A stretch of 37,550 bases of DNA from an uncultured Bacteroidales bacterium (GCA_947168515.1 CAMVMF010000032.1:1-37550); one strand, 5' to 3'. Numbered from the stretch's first letter, positions 18,308-27,390 are shown. Notes: generated by a model from the sequence alone, not told the origin. A program made the numbers and translations.

Positions 18308-19912
18308 TTAGAATCCCATGCCAAAGGTGTGCCAGTATTTGGCTTCGAGTTGCGACCAAGCGTAGGAGGTGTTCTCGTATTGCTGGCGGGTGAAGTTGTT
18401 GAGGGTGGCGTGGACTTCGTTGGTACGGCTGAGACGGTCGTAACGGGTGACCTCGCGTTGTAGGGCTTCAAGACCTTTGAATGCGGCTTCCTCCAGGGAT
18501 TTCAGCTCCTTGTTCATGCCGTCTTTGGTACGCTGCCAGGCAATGGTGGCTAGTTTGTTGGCCCGGCGATATTTCCAGAGGACGGCATCTGGGTTGTACT
18601 GTTTGTGGCCACAAATGCTGTAGGGTTGGGGCAGTTCGGAGGTGCCGCAGAAGATAGGCACGCGAGGACTTTGAGCAGGGTTGTCAACAGACATCCATGC
18701 CACGCCTCCCACGCAGTCCGGCAACCAGTCACGGCACTGTGCCACAAAGGAGTATGAACACCAAGCCACGCTGACGGTGCGGCGGAAGTCGATGGTGCCA
18801 GGGGCAATGGTGTTGAGGGTGCGCTGCATGGAGGAACTGAGCCATGGGTTGGCTATGGGGCTGATGATAGTGTCGTTGTAGGTGTTACCCTTATTGTCTT
18901 TGCGGGGCATGGCCATCTTGACATTCTTGCACATGTCCATGTCGGTGCCTTCGTAGGTGGAACGGAAGAGTTCCATCACCTCTCTGACATCGACATTCTT
19001 GTCGGGACGGACGGAGAAAGGCAGTTCGGTGGTGTCCATGCTGAGGTTCAGCGAGGGGGCAAGACGGCTGAGGATGAAGTATTCGCGCTCGCGGAAGTTC
19101 TTGCCATTGGCGTAGCTGCTGTTGAAGGCTTTCCAGAAGATGAATTCGCCTTGGCCGTCCCAAAGACCGTTGCGACGGGCGACATCTTCGATGTTGTCGG
19201 AGCACATGAAGTACTCGGTGTTGCTACGTTGCAAACGGCCGATGCGGGCGATGTTGCATGAAACGCCCACTTGGTCGTCGGGGATGCGTTGGGCAGCCCA
19301 AATGCCACCGATAATGTTCTTGCCTTCACCAAGAATCTCCATCTGCCATACCTCCTTGGGGTCGGCAATGGTGATGCACTCGCCACCGTCGCCGTAGCCG
19401 TAGACCTTGATGAGGTCGCCAATGAGCCGTATGGCGTCGCGTGCGGTGGTGCAACGCTGAAGGGCCACACGCTCAAGTTCCTCGATAAGGAACATGCCGG
19501 CAGGGTTGATGAGGGTGTCGGGGCCGCTGAAGGTGCTCTCTCCAATGGCCAGCTGGTGCTCGTTGAGGCAGGGATACGCGGTGTTGAGGTATGCATAGGT
19601 ATGGGCCACTTCGGGAATGGCACCTGCTAGGCGGACACCCGTGGTGTCGCCACGGAAGGTGGTGTGGAGGGTGCCTTTGTAGACAAGATGGACATCGCCA
19701 GGGGCATGGTCCTCTGCAGGTTCCATATACATCCAGGTGCGGTAACGGCCATCGCAGGTGTGGGAGGTGATGACACTGCCGTCTTTGGAGGCTAATTTAC
19801 CCACCATGATACTGGTGCAGCTTTGACCTTCGAACTCGGGTTGGCTGAGCTCTTGTCCTACAGCAGTGAAGACAAAAGCCAGCAGGGCGAACGATAGTAG
19901 AACTTTCTTCAT
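18308..19912 (-). CDS. Secreted C69-family dipeptidase
   Basis: The 534-residue protein has a signal peptide (MKKVLLSFALLAFVFTAVGQ) and then Cys32 in GQSCTSIMVGK, the N-terminal nucleophile of peptidase family C69 (Ntn hydrolase, PepD-like). The following KDGSVITSHTCDG and the region NEHQLAIGESTF are typical of the family. These enzymes cleave dipeptides and probably act outside the cytoplasm here. About ten residues lie between the predicted cleavage site and Cys32, implying further processing to expose it. It is the last gene of a minus-strand run after the M20 amidohydrolase (98-bp gap). The length agrees with Bacteroidota homologues. Confidence 0.92.
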   Translation of the reverse strand: MKKVLLSFALLAFVFTAVGQELSQPEFEGQSCTSIMVGKLASKDGSVITSHTCDGRYRTWMYMEPAEDHAPGDVHLVYKGTLHTTFRGDTTGVRLAGAIPEVAHTYAYLNTAYPCLNEHQLAIGESTFSGPDTLINPAGMFLIEELERVALQRCTTARDAIRLIGDLIKVYGYGDGGECITIADPKEVWQMEILGEGKNIIGGIWAAQRIPDDQVGVSCNIARIGRLQRSNTEYFMCSDNIEDVARRNGLWDGQGEFIFWKAFNSSYANGKNFREREYFILSRLAPSLNLSMDTTELPFSVRPDKNVDVREVMELFRSTYEGTDMDMCKNVKMAMPRKDNKGNTYNDTIISPIANPWLSSSMQRTLNTIAPGTIDFRRTVSVAWCSYSFVAQCRDWLPDCVGGVAWMSVDNPAQSPRVPIFCGTSELPQPYSICGHKQYNPDAVLWKYRRANKLATIAWQRTKDGMNKELKSLEEAAFKGLEALQREVTRYDRLSRTNEVHATLNNFTRQQYENTSYAWSQLEAKYWHTFGMGF

Positions 19913-20010
19913 GATGAATTGTTTTTATTTTTATTATTCTTTTATTTTTTGTTTGCTTTGAAAACGCCGCTAAGATGTGGGCTGATTAGTGACTGTGTTT
20001 GACTTTTATT

Positions 20011-21090
20011 TCATAGGACTGGGGCGGTGAGGAGCCGCAGGAAGACCTGTGCGGCCGGGAGGATAAGCTCGTCTGGGAAATCGTAGTCTGGGTGGTGTAG
20101 CTCTACGTGGTGCTCGCCAGACCCGATGCCGAACATGGCCCCAGGATAGTGGATGAGGTAGTTGGCAAAATCTTCGGACCAACGGAATGGGGTGAGGATA
20201 TGTCGGAATTGGCACCCACAGTATTTTTCGATATGTTCGACGTGGATGGAGTTGTTCTCGGTGGCACGGAAAGGGTCCCTCAGGAGGTGGGAGAGCACCA
20301 GATGGTGGCGGGAGGCTATCTCCCCCACCAGCGTGTTGGCATCATTCAGCAGGTGCCCCATGGCATCGTTGGTGTAGGCCCGAAGGGTGAACATCACCTC
20401 TGCATCGCCTGCCGAAGTGCCAAAAGCTTCTTCGCCCAGTCGTACACAAATGAGTGTCGCTTGGCGAAACTCTTCGCCCATGGCATCGGGGTGGCTGTTC
20501 AAGTGCGAGAATCGTTGTATGATCTCGGCTACCGCAAGGCCCGGATTCAGACCTTTCTCCGGGGTGGATGCATGGGTGGCACGGCCCGAGAGATGATAGA
20601 CAACTCCTGTAGAGGCGGCCGCAAAGGTGTGGTAGTTGAGCACTACTGTGCCTAAGGGAAATCCTGGGAGGTTGTGCAGTCCGTAGACGGCACGGACATT
20701 GTATTGCTGCAAGATGCCGGCATCGAGGATTTTCTGTGAGCCCGTGCCCGTTTCCTCTTCGGGTTGGAAAATAAGGATGACGTTGCGATCGGCCGCCACA
20801 CCTTGTTCGGCTATAAGGCGGGCTAGTTGGAGCAGGATGGCGGTGTGGCCATCATGGCCGCATCGGTGTCCGATGGGAAGGGCATCTATGTCGCCCCGGA
20901 TGGCAATGGTGGGTAGGGATGGATTGGTACCCCATACAGCTAACACTCCAAAGCCACCGACATTGGTGAATAGTTTGTCGGGATGGCACTCTTGGAGCTG
21001 AGTGGAAATGAGGTTGTGGGAGTACCACTCTTCCCCAGAGATGCCGGGGTGAGTGTGGAGGTCGTGGCGTATGGAGGTGATGGGTTTCAT
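20011..21090 (-). CDS. M20-family amidohydrolase
   Basis: The 359-residue cytosolic protein has the M20D pattern: RHDLHTHPGISGEE at the start, GDIDALPI, the metal-binding GHRCGHDGHTA (residues about 73-83), QPEEETG with the catalytic Glu pair, GLHNLPGFPLG, and a late SEDFANY plus HHPDYDF. Related enzymes hydrolyse N-acyl amino acids, for example N-acetyl-diaminopimelate, hippurate or IAA conjugates; the substrate cannot be read from sequence. It follows the MurD-family gene by 109 bp on the same strand. A role in peptidoglycan-derived amino acid handling would fit the neighbours but is inference. It is slightly shorter than the usual 380-390 residues. Confidence 0.9.
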   Translation of the reverse strand: MKPITSIRHDLHTHPGISGEEWYSHNLISTQLQECHPDKLFTNVGGFGVLAVWGTNPSLPTIAIRGDIDALPIGHRCGHDGHTAILLQLARLIAEQGVAADRNVILIFQPEEETGTGSQKILDAGILQQYNVRAVYGLHNLPGFPLGTVVLNYHTFAAASTGVVYHLSGRATHASTPEKGLNPGLAVAEIIQRFSHLNSHPDAMGEEFRQATLICVRLGEEAFGTSAGDAEVMFTLRAYTNDAMGHLLNDANTLVGEIASRHHLVLSHLLRDPFRATENNSIHVEHIEKYCGCQFRHILTPFRWSEDFANYLIHYPGAMFGIGSGEHHVELHHPDYDFPDELILPAAQVFLRLLTAPVL

Positions 21091-21199
21091 TTCTTTGTCT
21101 GTTGAGGGTGTTGGAAGATTATGTGAGAGGCTTTTCCTGATTGCGACATCGCTCTATGATGCAATGTGTGGTATCTGTATTCTTTTTCTTTTCTAATTA

Positions 21200-22519
21200 C
21201 TATTGTTGTGCGTATTGTTTGACAAGGGCTTTGAAGGTGTCGCCGCGGTGTTCGAAATTGCGAAAGGCATCGTAGCTGGCGGCAGCAGGGGAGAGCAGGC
21301 AGATGTGTCCGGGCTGTGTGTGTTGGTAGGTCCAGCGGACGATGGTGTCGTAGTCGTCTGCAACTAATGTGTTGCGCCCCTGAATGGGTTCGTCGGGGCG
21401 GTCTGTCCATTCCTGCAACATGCGGGCACCTGCATGACCCACAAAGACGAGGTTGGAAACGCGGCATCCGGCATGGGTGGGGTCGGCTAGATAGTCGGCT
21501 AGGGCTGTGTAGTCTATGTCGCGGTCGAAACCTCCTAGGATGAGGGTGTCGACCTGCTGGAGGGCTTCCACGGCAGCAATGGCGGCTTCGGGGATGGTGG
21601 AGATGGAGTCGTTGTAGAAAGTGATGTCGCGATAGGTGCCAATCAGTTCGAGTCGATGGGGGAGTCCGTGGAACGTATCGAGGGCAGCATAAAACTGGCT
21701 TGTCGTTATCCCAAAGAGTGCGGTAACTTGCCGTGCTACCTCAATATTGCTGAGGTTGTGGTTGCCTTTCAGCGGAGTGGTATGTTGTGTAAGCTCTTTG
21801 GAAAAAGCATAAGGATGTAGCTGTGAACAGACTTGCGGGCCTACTTCGGCCACTCGGTTTACCAAGTCGGCACTGTCGCTACAGTAGAAACAGTGGTCTT
21901 CGGGTTGCTGACGGAGCATCATCTGCATCTTGGCCATTTGGTAGTCGTGGTAGTCGTGGTAGTGGTCGAGATGTTCTTGATACAGATTGAGGATGACCCC
22001 TATATGGGGGGCACGGTGAATGTTCTCCAGTTGGTGACATGAAAATTCAGCTACGACAATAGCCTCTTCGTCAAGCTGGTCGAGGATGTCGAAAAGGGGT
22101 ATGCCCATATTCCCGGCAAGAATAATGTGTCGCTTTGAACCAATGGTCCGGTCGAGGATGTGGTGGATGAGGGTGGTGGTGGTGCTCTTACCTTTGGTGC
22201 CTGTTACAGCGACGGTATGGTCGTGATAGACCTGCAGGAAAAGGTCGGTTTGGGAAGTGATGGAGTCGAGATTGCAGCGACCCTCAAATTTAATTGTTGA
22301 AATGCCGGGGGACTTGATGATGAGGTCGTATGGCCGTTTTTCTTCTGTGGCTTTTTGGAGGAAGGTGTAAATTTCGCTGTCGTTGCAGGCAATGTCTGGA
22401 CTTATGCCGGGCACTAGTTTCTGGAGCAAGGCGTGGGTGCTTTTGCCTTCGCGACCATAGCCGGCTATGAGTATGTGACGGTCGGATAAAAGTGCTGTGA
22501 GTTGTTGTTGCCTGTACAT
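21200..22519 (-). CDS. murD2: MurD-family ligase, probable UDP-MurNAc-L-Ala--L-glutamate ligase (MurD2)
   Basis: The 439-residue protein is a Mur ligase: an N-terminal Rossmann-like domain (ILIAGYGREGKS, residues 16-27; IIKSPGIS), an ATP-binding P-loop VTGTKGKSTTTT at 105-116, the central-domain LNLYQEHLDHY and KGNHNLSNI, and a C-terminal domain ending LLSPAAASYDAFRNFEHRG, which is characteristic of MurD. MurD normally adds D-Glu to UDP-MurNAc-L-Ala. Here the gene starts 16 bp after murL, and in Xanthomonas the MurL neighbour MurD2 adds L-Glu instead. The TKGK P-loop differs from the usual TNGK of MurD. The MurD fold is certain; the L-Glu preference is inferred from context. Confidence 0.85.
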   Translation of the reverse strand: MYRQQQLTALLSDRHILIAGYGREGKSTHALLQKLVPGISPDIACNDSEIYTFLQKATEEKRPYDLIIKSPGISTIKFEGRCNLDSITSQTDLFLQVYHDHTVAVTGTKGKSTTTTLIHHILDRTIGSKRHIILAGNMGIPLFDILDQLDEEAIVVAEFSCHQLENIHRAPHIGVILNLYQEHLDHYHDYHDYQMAKMQMMLRQQPEDHCFYCSDSADLVNRVAEVGPQVCSQLHPYAFSKELTQHTTPLKGNHNLSNIEVARQVTALFGITTSQFYAALDTFHGLPHRLELIGTYRDITFYNDSISTIPEAAIAAVEALQQVDTLILGGFDRDIDYTALADYLADPTHAGCRVSNLVFVGHAGARMLQEWTDRPDEPIQGRNTLVADDYDTIVRWTYQHTQPGHICLLSPAAASYDAFRNFEHRGDTFKALVKQYAQQ

Positions 22520-22535
22520 AAATAGTTATTATACT

Positions 22536-23996
22536 TTATTTCTCTATTTGTTGCGCCGCTGCGGTTTGGGCGACAGCATGAGAAAGAATGTCGAGGAGCG
22601 GAGCTGTGAGGTTGTGGTCGGGGAATAAGGTGGTGAGGGAGGTGGAGGGAGGAGCGGAGATGTAGTTCTGCAGAAGGCAGGGGCGCTGGGTGCGATACCA
22701 GCGGCTGAGCGTCATGCTGAGGGCACTGTGCACTTCGCTGATGGTGCCGACACATTCAAAGGGTTTGGTCTCAGCGCCACCCGTAAGCTGGTCAAAGTAG
22801 AGCCGCATTTCGGGGTCGTCGAGCATGCATTTGCCAAAAATGCCATTGAGCCGTTGTGGCGGAATAAATGGGGATAGAATGATGTAGGCAAAGAGGCATT
22901 TGGGACAGTGTCCGCACCAGATGTCTTCTTTGCTGCCCACATTGCAGCTGCGAAAGACATCGAAATACTTTTCGTGCCTGCTGAAGAGCATGGCTATCTG
23001 CAGCTCGGATAGCGGGCGCAGAAAGCTATAGTAGTTGAAGATGGGCGAAATATGTTTTGCCACATAGTGGCGGAAATCGTTTTCGAATTCAAGACTTTTG
23101 GAATACTGGTGGTTGACATTGGTGCCTACCACGGTGGATTCGTTGGCACTGCTCTCGTTGGAGAGTGCGATATTGGGGACCCCGCTGAGCTGGGCGGCGA
23201 GTAGCGTGTAGAAGGCCAACATGGCGCTGAAAGGTGTGTGGCCATTGAGGCATCCTTGTGCGTTGAGTTCGAGGAGGCGGGGATGGATGGTGCGGCGGAT
23301 GACGAGGGCGTCGTCTATGGTATAGCCGGCAGCCTGGATGCAGCTGACCGTGGCTCCGCGAGGATTCATGATGAGGGGAATGGGACGGGCGTTGCTTTGC
23401 TGAAGGAGTTCGAGTGTGACGACGGAGTCTTTTCCTCCGCCAATGGGAATCAACGACCGGTCGGTATTGTGAATGGGTGATTGGGAAAGGCTGTCGGCAC
23501 CATGCTTGCCAGATACATGGCTCAGTGGTCTGTCGGCCTGTGCCAAACAGGAGTTGCCATTGGGGCGATGTGCTGGCGCGATTTCGCTGGTAGGGGAGGT
23601 GAGGGTGAGGAAGTCATCGGGATTGGCAGAGATGCCGTTGATGTAGAAGAATTCACCCAATCCGTTGAAATAAAGTTTTTTCCAAAATTGTATCTGCTCT
23701 GGCGTGAGGTTTCCGCACCGGACTTCTACTAGGGGAGGGCATAGGCACTTCCAATAGCTGATTAGCTCTATCATGCCGATATGGAACACCAGGGTGTCGA
23801 GTGTTTGGTGTGGTTGGTCGAAATTGAGGAACGGCCGAGAAGGAATGATGGCTGTAGGGGTGAATACGATGTCGTCGGAAATGAGAAATGTAAAAACGAT
23901 GTGCAGTCCGTCGGACTGCACATCGTATTGATAACTTTCATAGACAAACTTGGGGTATGTCTGGCGAAAGGTGTTGTATTTTGTCTGGTTAGACAT
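22536..23996 (-). CDS. murL: MurL-type UDP-MurNAc-L-Ala-L-Glu epimerase
   Basis: The 486-residue protein contains a PP-loop of the adenine nucleotide alpha-hydrolase type, PIGGGKDSVV at residues 184-193, then SNESSANESTV at 279-289 and a Cys cluster WCGHCPKCLFAY with Cys361, Cys364 and Cys367. This combination is what I recall for MurL, the ATP-dependent enzyme that epimerises the terminal L-Glu of UDP-MurNAc-L-Ala-L-Glu to D-Glu. Residues about 130-178 form a low-complexity insert before the PP-loop. Start ATG at 23996 lies 5 bp after the lipoprotein stop; murD2 follows after 16 bp, so the genes are almost surely cotranscribed. An alternative is another PP-loop enzyme of unknown substrate, but the adjacent MurD favours MurL. 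Confidence 0.85.
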   Translation of the reverse strand: MSNQTKYNTFRQTYPKFVYESYQYDVQSDGLHIVFTFLISDDIVFTPTAIIPSRPFLNFDQPHQTLDTLVFHIGMIELISYWKCLCPPLVEVRCGNLTPEQIQFWKKLYFNGLGEFFYINGISANPDDFLTLTSPTSEIAPAHRPNGNSCLAQADRPLSHVSGKHGADSLSQSPIHNTDRSLIPIGGGKDSVVTLELLQQSNARPIPLIMNPRGATVSCIQAAGYTIDDALVIRRTIHPRLLELNAQGCLNGHTPFSAMLAFYTLLAAQLSGVPNIALSNESSANESTVVGTNVNHQYSKSLEFENDFRHYVAKHISPIFNYYSFLRPLSELQIAMLFSRHEKYFDVFRSCNVGSKEDIWCGHCPKCLFAYIILSPFIPPQRLNGIFGKCMLDDPEMRLYFDQLTGGAETKPFECVGTISEVHSALSMTLSRWYRTQRPCLLQNYISAPPSTSLTTLFPDHNLTAPLLDILSHAVAQTAAAQQIEK

Positions 23997-24001
23997 TTGA
24001 T

Positions 24002-25396
24002 TTACTTCAACTTGAATTCAGTGAAGCCAATCAGGCTGCTGTTGGCATAGAGGCTGATGCGATAGATGCCGGACTCGAGTTCGGTGTCGTCGTCCTTGCT
24101 CCAGTTCATTTCAAAGGTGCGCTCGTCGCCGGTAAATTCATAGGACTGGACGGTGGTGTAGGTGGTGCGGGTGCCATTGGCATCGAACTTCTGCTCCATG
24201 GTGCCGTTGTGCAGGACATTGTTGGAGGGAGAGGTAATGACGGCATAGATGGTGACGGTGCCGGGTTCGATAACGTTGTTGGCCTGCAGGGTGCCTTCTA
24301 CACGGAATGCGCTGGTAGCAGTGGCACGGCTGGTGGGACGGCCGGTGCCGTTGGAGAGGCGCTTGAGGGGCGTGACGGAGATGGGATCTGCGGAGAGGAT
24401 GGAGGCGCGGGTCATCTTGGCAGCCATCTTGGCGTTCTCGACAGCGGTGTTCTCGGCATTCTTCTTATATGCCACCACTTCGCTGCGGAGGCTGTCGTTC
24501 TCATTGCGGAGGATAACGTTTTCGGCACGCAGACGGATGAGCTCTTCTTTATAGTCGTCGCAGAGGGTCTGGAGTTCGGCCAGTTTCTTGTTGATGCTGC
24601 CCTTGGTCTTGGCGGCGTCGGACTTGGTTTGAGCGGTGGTCTTGGCGGCATCGGCCTTGGCCTTCTCGGCTGCCGTATTGGCTTCGGCTAACAGGGCAGT
24701 CTGTTTGGCAACTTCTTCCTGCAGGCGTTTGATTTCGGCCTGTTGGCTGCTGACCTGGTTCTGGAGGAGAGTCACCTGGGCGGCATAGTCGGTAGAGGAA
24801 GGAGTGGCCTCTATCTCCACCTTGCGCTGGCCAAGCAGATAGGCTACGAAAGCGGTGAGAGAGTCATTGGTATTGGTGAGACGTACTTTGTCGTTGGTGA
24901 GGTTAGCAATGCAGATGTCCTGCTCGCGTACCGTGCGTTGAAGGCGGGCGATGGTCTCACGGTCGGCGAAACCGTCAACGGCCTTGAGGTCGTTGAGTTC
25001 GGTGGTCATTTGGTCGAGACGGCTCTGGAGGTGTTCGATTTCGGCTTTCTTGGCCTCCAACTGTGCGTGGAGTTTTCTCACTTGAGCCTTGTTGGTCTTG
25101 GTGACAGTGCGGGTAGTGGTGGTGGAAGTGCCTTTGCCGTTGAGCTGGTTGATAAGGTTTTGGATTTCTGCAGCCTGGGCTTCGATGGCGCTGTCGCGCT
25201 CAGAAAGTTGCTTGGCATAATTGTCGCAGTTGTCCTGCATGGCGTGATAGTCTTGCATGATGGAATCCAAAGTGACTTGCATTTCGTGGACAGAAGTGCC
25301 TGTTTTTTCGTTTTGGTCACACGAAACGAGGCATCCAGCGGTTAAAAAGGTAAGCACAACTACCTTAAAAAAAGATCTCTTTCTGATTGTCTTCAT
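24002..25396 (-). CDS. Coiled-coil lipoprotein, 464 residues
   Basis: The start is placed at the ATG at 25396, which gives a lipoprotein signal MKTIRKRSFFKVVVLTFLTAGC with possible lipidated Cys22 or Cys26. The longer frame to 25576 would add 60 residues without sense and cross the promoter. Residues about 35-345 are long heptad-rich coiled coil (QAEIKRLQEEVAKQ, AEKAKADAAKTTAQ, LRAENVILRNENDSL). The C-terminal 100 residues are a beta-rich domain with YAVITSPSNNV and SYEFTGDER. It is probably anchored in the envelope and extended. Being first in the transcript with murL and murD2 suggests a cell-wall or envelope role, by association only. Confidence 0.8.
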   Translation of the reverse strand: MKTIRKRSFFKVVVLTFLTAGCLVSCDQNEKTGTSVHEMQVTLDSIMQDYHAMQDNCDNYAKQLSERDSAIEAQAAEIQNLINQLNGKGTSTTTTRTVTKTNKAQVRKLHAQLEAKKAEIEHLQSRLDQMTTELNDLKAVDGFADRETIARLQRTVREQDICIANLTNDKVRLTNTNDSLTAFVAYLLGQRKVEIEATPSSTDYAAQVTLLQNQVSSQQAEIKRLQEEVAKQTALLAEANTAAEKAKADAAKTTAQTKSDAAKTKGSINKKLAELQTLCDDYKEELIRLRAENVILRNENDSLRSEVVAYKKNAENTAVENAKMAAKMTRASILSADPISVTPLKRLSNGTGRPTSRATATSAFRVEGTLQANNVIEPGTVTIYAVITSPSNNVLHNGTMEQKFDANGTRTTYTTVQSYEFTGDERTFEMNWSKDDDTELESGIYRISLYANSSLIGFTEFKLK

Positions 25397-25438
25397 TGTA
25401 TTTATGTTTTTATTTTTATCTATTTTAAAAAAAGTTAG

Positions 25439-25446
25439 TATTTTTG
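25439..25446 (+). promoter_or_regulatory. -7 box for the beta-barrel protein gene
   Basis: TATTTTTG fits TAnnTTTG and lies 62 bases before the ATG at 25509. The -33 region (ttt near 25416) is weak. The box lies directly beside the opposing promoter at 25458-25488. Confidence 0.4.
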
Positions 25447-25457
25447 TAATCAAAATG

Positions 25458-25488
25458 CAAAGATAAATCTTTTTTTTTGAATAGACAA
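25458..25488 (-). promoter_or_regulatory. Promoter of the coiled-coil lipoprotein-murL-murD2 transcript
   Basis: On the minus strand TTG (25488-25486) is followed after 20 bases by TATCTTTG (25465-25458). The leader to the ATG at 25396 would be about 55 bases and A/T-rich. Confidence 0.65.
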
Positions 25489-25508
25489 TTTTTTGACAAA
25501 AAAAATAT

Positions 25509-26303
25509 ATGAAACGTGTAGTAATCATATTTTTATCTCTTTTTTTTCTGCTTTCTGAGGTGGCGGCGCAGCCCATCTCGGAGCAGGGCGTTCTTATTGG
25601 ATTGCAAGGCGGGGTGGGGTACGGTCTTTACCGCGACTTGGGAGCGTCTCCATTGACTTACCGCGGGCTGGAGTTGTTGCCGGGCATTGCGGTGAGCGTG
25701 GAAAAGCCTATGTGGCGCTACAAAGCGCAGTTGGGCCTCAGTGGCGGCGGATACGGTCTCGCGGTGGGGTTTAAGTATATGCAGGCCTATGGTGGACAGG
25801 TGAATGTGGGCTTCGAGACCATGCATAAAATAGCGGAGTATGCCCCTTGGCAGTTGTGGCTGGGGGCCTCGGTTGACGATAGGGCTGACGTGCGCTACAA
25901 CAGCGTGTTGGGCAACTCTTGTGTTGGCTCGTCCAATTTCTTCAATCTGAACTTGATAGGTCGCACCGAGGTGTCTGTGGGTAATTGGATGATGCATGCG
26001 CAGTTGGCTCTCACGCCGGTGTCGCTGCTGCTGCGTCCGGGATTTGCATACATGGACAACTACGACCATGAGATCAGCAACCCCTTGGCTGACTATCTGA
26101 AGCAATATCGGTGGTACATCTCGGGTGCTACCATAGCCGCCACGGACCTTGGCGCCACCCTGAGGCTGAAGAACGGCAACCGCATAGGCGTGTCATATCG
26201 GTGGCATTATATGACTTCGCGAGCCACTGTCGGCACTGCGGCCCCATACGTCTTTGAGCAGGCTGGCCACGCGTTGCTGTTTCATTTGGGTTTCAAATTA
26301 TAG
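25509..26303 (+). CDS. Secreted outer-membrane beta-barrel protein, 264 residues
   Basis: A signal peptide (MKRVVIIFLSLFFLLSEVAAQ, residues 1-21) precedes alternating amphipathic strands such as GVGYGLYRDLG, RYKAQLGLSGGGYGLAVGF, GGQVNVGFETM and RIGVSYRWHYM. The protein ends in an aromatic/hydrophobic strand LLFHLGFKL, as expected for a small outer-membrane barrel. No enzymatic motif was seen. It is transcribed away from the coiled-coil lipoprotein and is followed 52 bp later by an S41-like lipoprotein, so the three may share envelope functions. Confidence 0.75.
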   Translation: MKRVVIIFLSLFFLLSEVAAQPISEQGVLIGLQGGVGYGLYRDLGASPLTYRGLELLPGIAVSVEKPMWRYKAQLGLSGGGYGLAVGFKYMQAYGGQVNVGFETMHKIAEYAPWQLWLGASVDDRADVRYNSVLGNSCVGSSNFFNLNLIGRTEVSVGNWMMHAQLALTPVSLLLRPGFAYMDNYDHEISNPLADYLKQYRWYISGATIAATDLGATLRLKNGNRIGVSYRWHYMTSRATVGTAAPYVFEQAGHALLFHLGFKL

Positions 26304-26355
26304 CCAGCCATTTGCTCCTATCACATCTAATCCCACTTTCTAAATAATATTAGTA

Positions 26356-27390
26356 ATGAAACAAACTATAATAGTATTCTTGGTTTCCTGTCTTCTCTTT
26401 TCCACCACTTCGTGCGAAAAAGCACTCATGGCCGACGATATCTCCGCCCTGCCTACCAGCACTTTTAGCCACCTGTGGAAGAAGTTCGACCAGCAGTATT
26501 CTATGTTCGACGTCAAGGGCGTGGATTGGAACGCCATGTACGACAGCCTCTATCCCTTGGTCAACGACTCCATGTCGGCAGACAGCCTCTTTGTTGTCTG
26601 TGCCAGCCTGTTGAACAGTCTGCACGACGGCCATGTCAACCTCTATACCCCTTACGATGTCAGCCGGTCGGACTCCATCTATTACGATTTTTATACCGAG
26701 AGCGATATCGATGTCAATACAGTGGTGCTGAACTATATGGGCATCGACTACCACATGACCGGCGGACTGGCCCATGCGGGTCTATGTGGCGACAGCGTCA
26801 TCTACATCCGTTACGGCTCCTTCAGCAATTCTGTTGGCACCGACCAACTACGCCACCTGTTGCGCAGCTACCCCAATGCCAAGGGCATGATTTTCGACAT
26901 TCGTGGCAATGGTGGCGGCAATGTGGCCAACATCCACCGTTTCCTATCGCTGATGCCTTCTCACGGTCAGCCACTATATTATTCGCAAATCAAGGCCGGC
27001 CCCGCCCATGGCGACTTCTCCTCGCTCCAAACCACTTACGCCCCTACGGTCTCCTCTGCCGATACAGACATCTTTACCCGTCCGGTTATCGTCCTGATAG
27101 ACCGCGGCTGCTTCAGTGCCGCCAGCTCTTTTGCCATCTGTACCCAGGCCTACGACAATATCACCCTTATGGGAGATACCACCAGCGGCGGTCTGGGCAT
27201 GCCCTCCACCGGAGTCCTGCCCAATGGGTGGCGATACCGCATTACGGTGACCCGCACCCTGGCCCTGGATGGTAGAAACTATGAGAACGGCGTCCCACCG
27301 GACATCCCCCTGCGGCTTGACTGGGAGAAGGTTCGGCAGGAGGGCCGCGACAACATTATCGATTCGGCCTGTGCCATATTGATGAGGTAA
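26356..27390 (+). CDS. S41-family (C-terminal processing/tricorn-like) peptidase lipoprotein
   Basis: The 344-residue protein has a lipobox ending at Cys20 (FSTTSC). An N-terminal helical part (LWKKFDQQYSMFDVKGVDW) is followed by LHDGHVNLYTP, a family S41 hallmark, then KGMIFDIRGNGGGN at 176-189, and the nucleophile Ser254 in DRGCFSAASSFA. The end, DTTSGGLGMPSTGVLPNGW and ENGVPPDIPL, matches the core fold. No PDZ domain is evident between the two parts. It probably cleaves peptides or protein tails in the periplasm or at the cell surface. It is downstream of the barrel gene on the same strand. Confidence 0.9.
   Translation: MKQTIIVFLVSCLLFSTTSCEKALMADDISALPTSTFSHLWKKFDQQYSMFDVKGVDWNAMYDSLYPLVNDSMSADSLFVVCASLLNSLHDGHVNLYTPYDVSRSDSIYYDFYTESDIDVNTVVLNYMGIDYHMTGGLAHAGLCGDSVIYIRYGSFSNSVGTDQLRHLLRSYPNAKGMIFDIRGNGGGNVANIHRFLSLMPSHGQPLYYSQIKAGPAHGDFSSLQTTYAPTVSSADTDIFTRPVIVLIDRGCFSAASSFAICTQAYDNITLMGDTTSGGLGMPSTGVLPNGWRYRITVTRTLALDGRNYENGVPPDIPLRLDWEKVRQEGRDNIIDSACAILMR

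Noticed and set aside
24002..25576. Longer start (60 extra residues) for the coiled-coil lipoprotein
   Set aside because: It would run through the promoter and overlap the divergent gene, and would bury the lipoprotein signal inside the protein.
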